In this document: in pieces, positions 6,203 through 7,974 of the stretch
Position numbering within the stretch: the first letter of the stretch is position 1
Layout: every line of letters starts with the position of its first letter
Assembly: GCA_017984185.1 (NCBI GenBank)
Contig: JAGNZX010000020.1
Span: forward strand, 1-7,974
Direction of reading: 5' to 3'
DNA: 7,974 nucleotides
Source of the DNA: Minisyncoccota bacterium
Lineage (GTDB): Bacteria; Patescibacteriota; Minisyncoccia; Phycocordibacterales; UBA9973
Translations under genes and position numbers: made by a program
The notes under the pieces: model-generated
What the model saw: only the letters and a program-made list of their open reading frames with translations
Database searches by the model: none
What the model was told of the DNA's origin: nothing

Positions 6203-6731
6203 CTTGCTGGTTTTTGACGGCGACATCAATGCCCGCACTCACATCCCTAAACTCTGGCAATTCTTCCACCGATTTCACACCCATAAAAGATAACAACTCA
6301 AAACTGGGCTTGTATATAAAACGTCGTGTGTCGCCTGCGTCAGTAGTTTTCTCGATAAGTCCACGCACTGAAAGCGCTCGCAAAGTAAAACTCGAATTCA
6401 CTCCACGAATATAATCGATCTCGGCACGACTGACCCCATTTTTATATAAAACAATAGACAAAGTCTCGAGAGCCGCCTTGGAAAGCTCTTTGTTCAATTC
6501 TTCTTTTCGCAAATTTTCAAACAAGCTAGAGAGCTCCGGTGTAGTGCCGAGCATAACTTCATCACCATTTTCAATAAGTGCAATTCCTCTATTTTGTAAA
6601 TTTTCTTTTAGTTTAATTAAGGCTTCATTTATTTCTTCTACACCAGCGCTCAAAATTTCGCCAAGTTTTTTCTTTGACATTGGCTCTCCTTTCCAAAACA
6701 ATATCGCTTCAAGTTTTTGTTCTAAATTCAT
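6186..6731 (-). CDS. scpB: Segregation and condensation protein ScpB
   Basis: Non-SMC subunit that binds the ScpA kleisin as a dimer and modulates SMC in chromosome condensation and segregation. The 181-aa protein has the two winged-helix domains of the family. The first spans about 1-75 (MNLEQKLEAILFWKGEPMSKKKLGEIL; then RGIALIENGDEVMLGTTPEL). The second spans about 80-160 (LSKAALETLSIVLYKNGVSRAEIDYIRGV, then ALSVRGLIEKTTDAGDTRRFIYKPSFELLSFMGV, ending VEELPEF). The canonical IIAYRQPV is SIVLYKNGV here. The polar C-terminal tail (KNQQDENPQ) is probably disordered and its codons overlap the start of dacA. The ATG overlaps the scpA stop as ATGA, indicating coupled translation in stoichiometric supply with ScpA. 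No Shine-Dalgarno is evident. No SMC gene lies in the window. Confidence 0.95.
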   Translation of the reverse strand: MNLEQKLEAILFWKGEPMSKKKLGEILSAGVEEINEALIKLKENLQNRGIALIENGDEVMLGTTPELSSLFENLRKEELNKELSKAALETLSIVLYKNGVSRAEIDYIRGVNSSFTLRALSVRGLIEKTTDAGDTRRFIYKPSFELLSFMGVKSVEELPEFRDVSAGIDVAVKNQQDENPQ

Positions 6732-7486
6732 AATGTTGTTTGTTTCTCAATAATAATATCTCCTGTATCCATCATTTGTACAGCATCAACAATACCATTT
6801 CGCACCATCTCAAGCATAGCCAAAAAACCGACGATGACTTCTATCTTTTCTTCTCGGGTCACTGGCTTGCCAGATTTATGATTAGCAAAATCTCGAAAAT
6901 TTGTACTTAAAGATTTCTGGATTCTTTCGGTTAATTTATCGATCATCTCTTCGATACTGATAACTTTTCGTACCTCGACTTCAGGTAAGAATATTTTCTT
7001 TGGCATCGCCCCGAGCACACCGCGAGCCAAAGTCATCATACTCTCACGGGTAATTCTCTCATCTGGTAAAAATACCAAAACATCATTTTTTCTATCGAGC
7101 GGGGCAAAGATTATCTGCCGTCCAAAATTATTTTTTATATTTATGCCGAGACGGGTATAGAGTTCGTATTGGCGAAGACGATCTTCAAGATTTTTTATAT
7201 CACCTTGTTCTTCATCAGTCAGATCGAGGTTTGGTAATAGGGATTTTGATTTTATTAAAATTAAAGTCGAAGCCACCAGTATAAAACTAGAGATTTCCTC
7301 GGCGTGCCGACTAGCCGACAAAGTCGGATCGGATTGTAGTTTATTTAAATACTGTAAATATTCTTCGGTAACTGTCGCCAAAGAAACATCATTTATGAAA
7401 AGCTTCCTTTTTTCCACCAAGCCAAGCAAGAGCCCAAACGGCCCCTCAAAACCAGTAGTCTTTATCTGAAAAGTTTCAGTTTCCAT
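6728..7486 (-). CDS. scpA: Segregation and condensation protein ScpA (kleisin)
   Basis: Kleisin subunit that bridges the SMC heads and recruits ScpB for chromosome condensation and segregation. At 252 aa it is of normal length. The N-terminal SMC-neck-binding domain carries the family signature FEGPFGLLLGLVEKRKLFINDVSLATVTEEYL (13-44; most homologues have GPLDLLL). A helical block SSFILVASTLILIKSKSLLP (66-85) is also typical. An acidic linker follows at about 88-105, and the C-terminal winged-helix closes with KIEVIVGFLAMLEMVRNGIVDAVQ...TGDIIIEK (214-248). It heads the scpA-scpB-dacA transcript. The ATG at 7486 lies 22 bases from the divergent aminopeptidase ATG, with a leaderless-type extended -10 box in between. 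Codons for residues about 52-60 contain a short palindrome (CCGAC-AAA-GTCGG at 7315-7327) similar to elements in the neighbouring aminopeptidase. Confidence 0.95.
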   Translation of the reverse strand: METETFQIKTTGFEGPFGLLLGLVEKRKLFINDVSLATVTEEYLQYLNKLQSDPTLSASRHAEEISSFILVASTLILIKSKSLLPNLDLTDEEQGDIKNLEDRLRQYELYTRLGINIKNNFGRQIIFAPLDRKNDVLVFLPDERITRESMMTLARGVLGAMPKKIFLPEVEVRKVISIEEMIDKLTERIQKSLSTNFRDFANHKSGKPVTREEKIEVIVGFLAMLEMVRNGIVDAVQMMDTGDIIIEKQTTL

Positions 7487-7492
7487 CGTTAT

Positions 7493-7501
7493 ATGCTAAC
7501 A
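7493..7501 (-). promoter_or_regulatory. Extended -10 element of scpA, overlapping the divergent promoter
   Basis: On the minus strand, TGT-TAGCAT is followed by exactly six bases (ATAACG) and the scpA ATG. Its hexamer (7493-7498) overlaps the -10 hexamer of the plus-strand aminopeptidase promoter (7497-7502) by two bases, because the core ATGCTAACAT is nearly self-complementary to ATGTTAGCAT. The -35 region would lie inside the aminopeptidase coding sequence and is weak. The hexamer itself is a moderate match to consensus. Confidence 0.5.
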
Positions 7502-7502
7502 T
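7494..7502 (+). promoter_or_regulatory. Extended -10 element of the M1 aminopeptidase (leaderless configuration)
   Basis: TGC-TAACAT on the plus strand is followed by exactly six bases (TTCTTT) and the ATG at 7509. Predicted +1 is at the ATG. A weak -35 candidate (TTTCAG, 7474-7479) lies in the scpA start region at 17 bases. There is no Shine-Dalgarno. It overlaps the opposed scpA box, so the 22-base gap holds a complete bidirectional promoter core. Confidence 0.52.
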
Positions 7503-7508
7503 TTCTTT

Positions 7509-7974
7509 ATGAAAAATAGAAGCGTTAGATTGTCTAAAAATGTAATACCAAAAGAGTATGAAATCCGGCTTCATCCGGATTTAGAGAATTTTACTTTCGA
7601 AGGAGTCGAGACTATTTCTATCGATTTACTTAAATCTACCAAAACTCTGACTCTGCACTCCAAAGAAATTCAGATAGCGACAGCGACGATAACTGTCCCG
7701 ACCAAAGTCGGGACCCCGACACAGGTCGGGGCAAAAATATCTTACGACGAAAAATCTGAAACAGCGACATTTACATTTCCGAAAACTATCAAAGCTGGGA
7801 AAATTAAATTAACATTAGTCTTCAAAGGAATTTTAAATGACAAGATGCGTGGTTTTTACCGAAGCTCGTATATTTTTGAAGGCAAAGTCCGCCACTTGGC
7901 CACGACTCAATTCGAAGCCACTGATGCTCGCCGTGCCTTCCCTTGTTTTGATGAGCCAGCTCACAAGGCGATCT
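7509..7974 (+). CDS. M1-family zinc metallo-aminopeptidase, N-terminal fragment (cut by window edge)
   Basis: Only the first 155 codons are present, so the catalytic GAMEN and HExxH motifs lie beyond the edge. The fragment is the N-terminal beta-sandwich domain of the aminopeptidase N / puromycin-sensitive aminopeptidase family, which removes N-terminal residues from peptides. Recognisable blocks are MKNRSVRLSKNVIPKEYEIRL (P15 and Y18 region), the FEGVETISID strand, FKGILNDKMRGFYRSSY, and near the edge TTQFEATDARRAFPCFDEPAHKA, the most diagnostic stretch of the family. No signal peptide is visible, so it is predicted cytoplasmic, perhaps feeding on imported peptides. Codons 63-74 (VPTKVG, TPTQVG) derive from two tandem palindromes inserted in frame in a loop between strands. 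It is divergently transcribed from scpA with an overlapping promoter. The family is certain; the exact name is not, so no symbol is given. Confidence 0.93.
   Translation, partial: MKNRSVRLSKNVIPKEYEIRLHPDLENFTFEGVETISIDLLKSTKTLTLHSKEIQIATATITVPTKVGTPTQVGAKISYDEKSETATFTFPKTIKAGKIKLTLVFKGILNDKMRGFYRSSYIFEGKVRHLATTQFEATDARRAFPCFDEPAHKAI
7695..7731 (+). repeat. Two tandem in-frame palindromic units inside the M1 aminopeptidase gene
   Basis: The first unit is GTCCCGAC-CAAA-GTCGGGAC (7695-7714), a perfect 8-bp stem with a 4-base loop. The second is CCCCGAC-ACAG-GTCGGGG (7714-7731), a perfect 7-bp stem with a 4-base loop. The units repeat with an 18-base period (six codons), so the frame is kept and the protein carries PTKVGT then PTQVGA. 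The local GC content is far above the flanking codons. The base pairs outside the shared CCGAC/GTCGG core differ between units yet remain paired. There is no U-tract, so this is not a terminator. It looks like a short mobile or repetitive palindrome that has colonised a coding loop. Confidence 0.75.

Noticed and set aside
6478..6753. Plus-strand open frames at 6214-6414 and 6478-6753
   Set aside because: They are antisense to scpB, have Ser/Phe-rich translations typical of antisense of helical coding DNA, and have no recognisable start signals.
7695..7731. Rho-independent terminator at the tandem hairpins
   Set aside because: There is no U-tract on either strand, and the hairpins sit in frame inside the start of a conserved coding sequence.
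1..7974. CRISPR array, tRNA, rRNA, insertion sequence or toxin-antitoxin pair
   Set aside because: No spaced direct repeats, cloverleaf-like segments, transposase motifs or paired small genes were seen. Apart from the roughly 100-base gap before mraY, the window is filled by single-copy housekeeping-type genes.

Overview
The window reads as chromosomal DNA of a Candidate Phyla Radiation bacterium (Patescibacteria, most likely a parcubacterial lineage). The basis is the AT-rich composition, the very compact gene packing with 2-30 base gaps and ATGA overlaps, the streamlined proteins with lineage-style deviations from textbook motifs, and the almost complete lack of recognisable Shine-Dalgarno sequences. 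TGA is used as a normal stop (scpA, ftsW), so this is not one of the CPR groups that read TGA as glycine. The taxonomic call is inference; no 16S or ribosomal protein is present.

Layout, right to left, since almost everything is on the minus strand. At the right edge a plus-strand M1-family aminopeptidase begins and runs off the window. It diverges from scpA across only 22 bases. scpA and scpB (condensin partners, ATGA overlap) are followed by dacA, a membrane-anchored D-Ala-D-Ala carboxypeptidase whose start overlaps scpB. Next comes a 245-aa protein I do not recognise, then about 100 bases holding a probable remnant of a zinc-ribbon gene, then mraY, ftsW and murG: the lipid I synthase, the septal glycosyltransferase and the lipid II synthase. 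Behind murG sits an aminoglycoside-phosphotransferase-fold kinase of unknown substrate, and at the left edge the first 45 codons of gltX (glutamyl-tRNA synthetase).

The minus-strand genes join chromosome segregation/condensation to peptidoglycan synthesis and trimming. MraY and MurG make the lipid-linked precursor, FtsW polymerises it, and DacA trims stem peptides. The intervening mur ligases and ftsQ/A/Z of a classical dcw cluster are absent here. The unknown protein and the kinase look like lineage-specific additions.

The most notable non-coding signal is that four gene starts at the heads of transcription units (gltX, mraY, scpA, M1 aminopeptidase) carry an extended -10 box (TG-C/T-TAnnAT) whose hexamer ends exactly 6 bases before the ATG. 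A fifth (the unknown gene) has a looser version. Transcription would begin at or within a few bases of the ATG, so these genes are probably leaderless. In the scpA/aminopeptidase gap the two opposed -10 boxes overlap each other. Other points of interest are two tandem palindromes inserted in frame in the aminopeptidase and unusual active-site residues in MraY. I see no CRISPR array, tRNA, rRNA, insertion sequence or novel multi-gene defence system. No stretch longer than about 100 bases lacks a gene.
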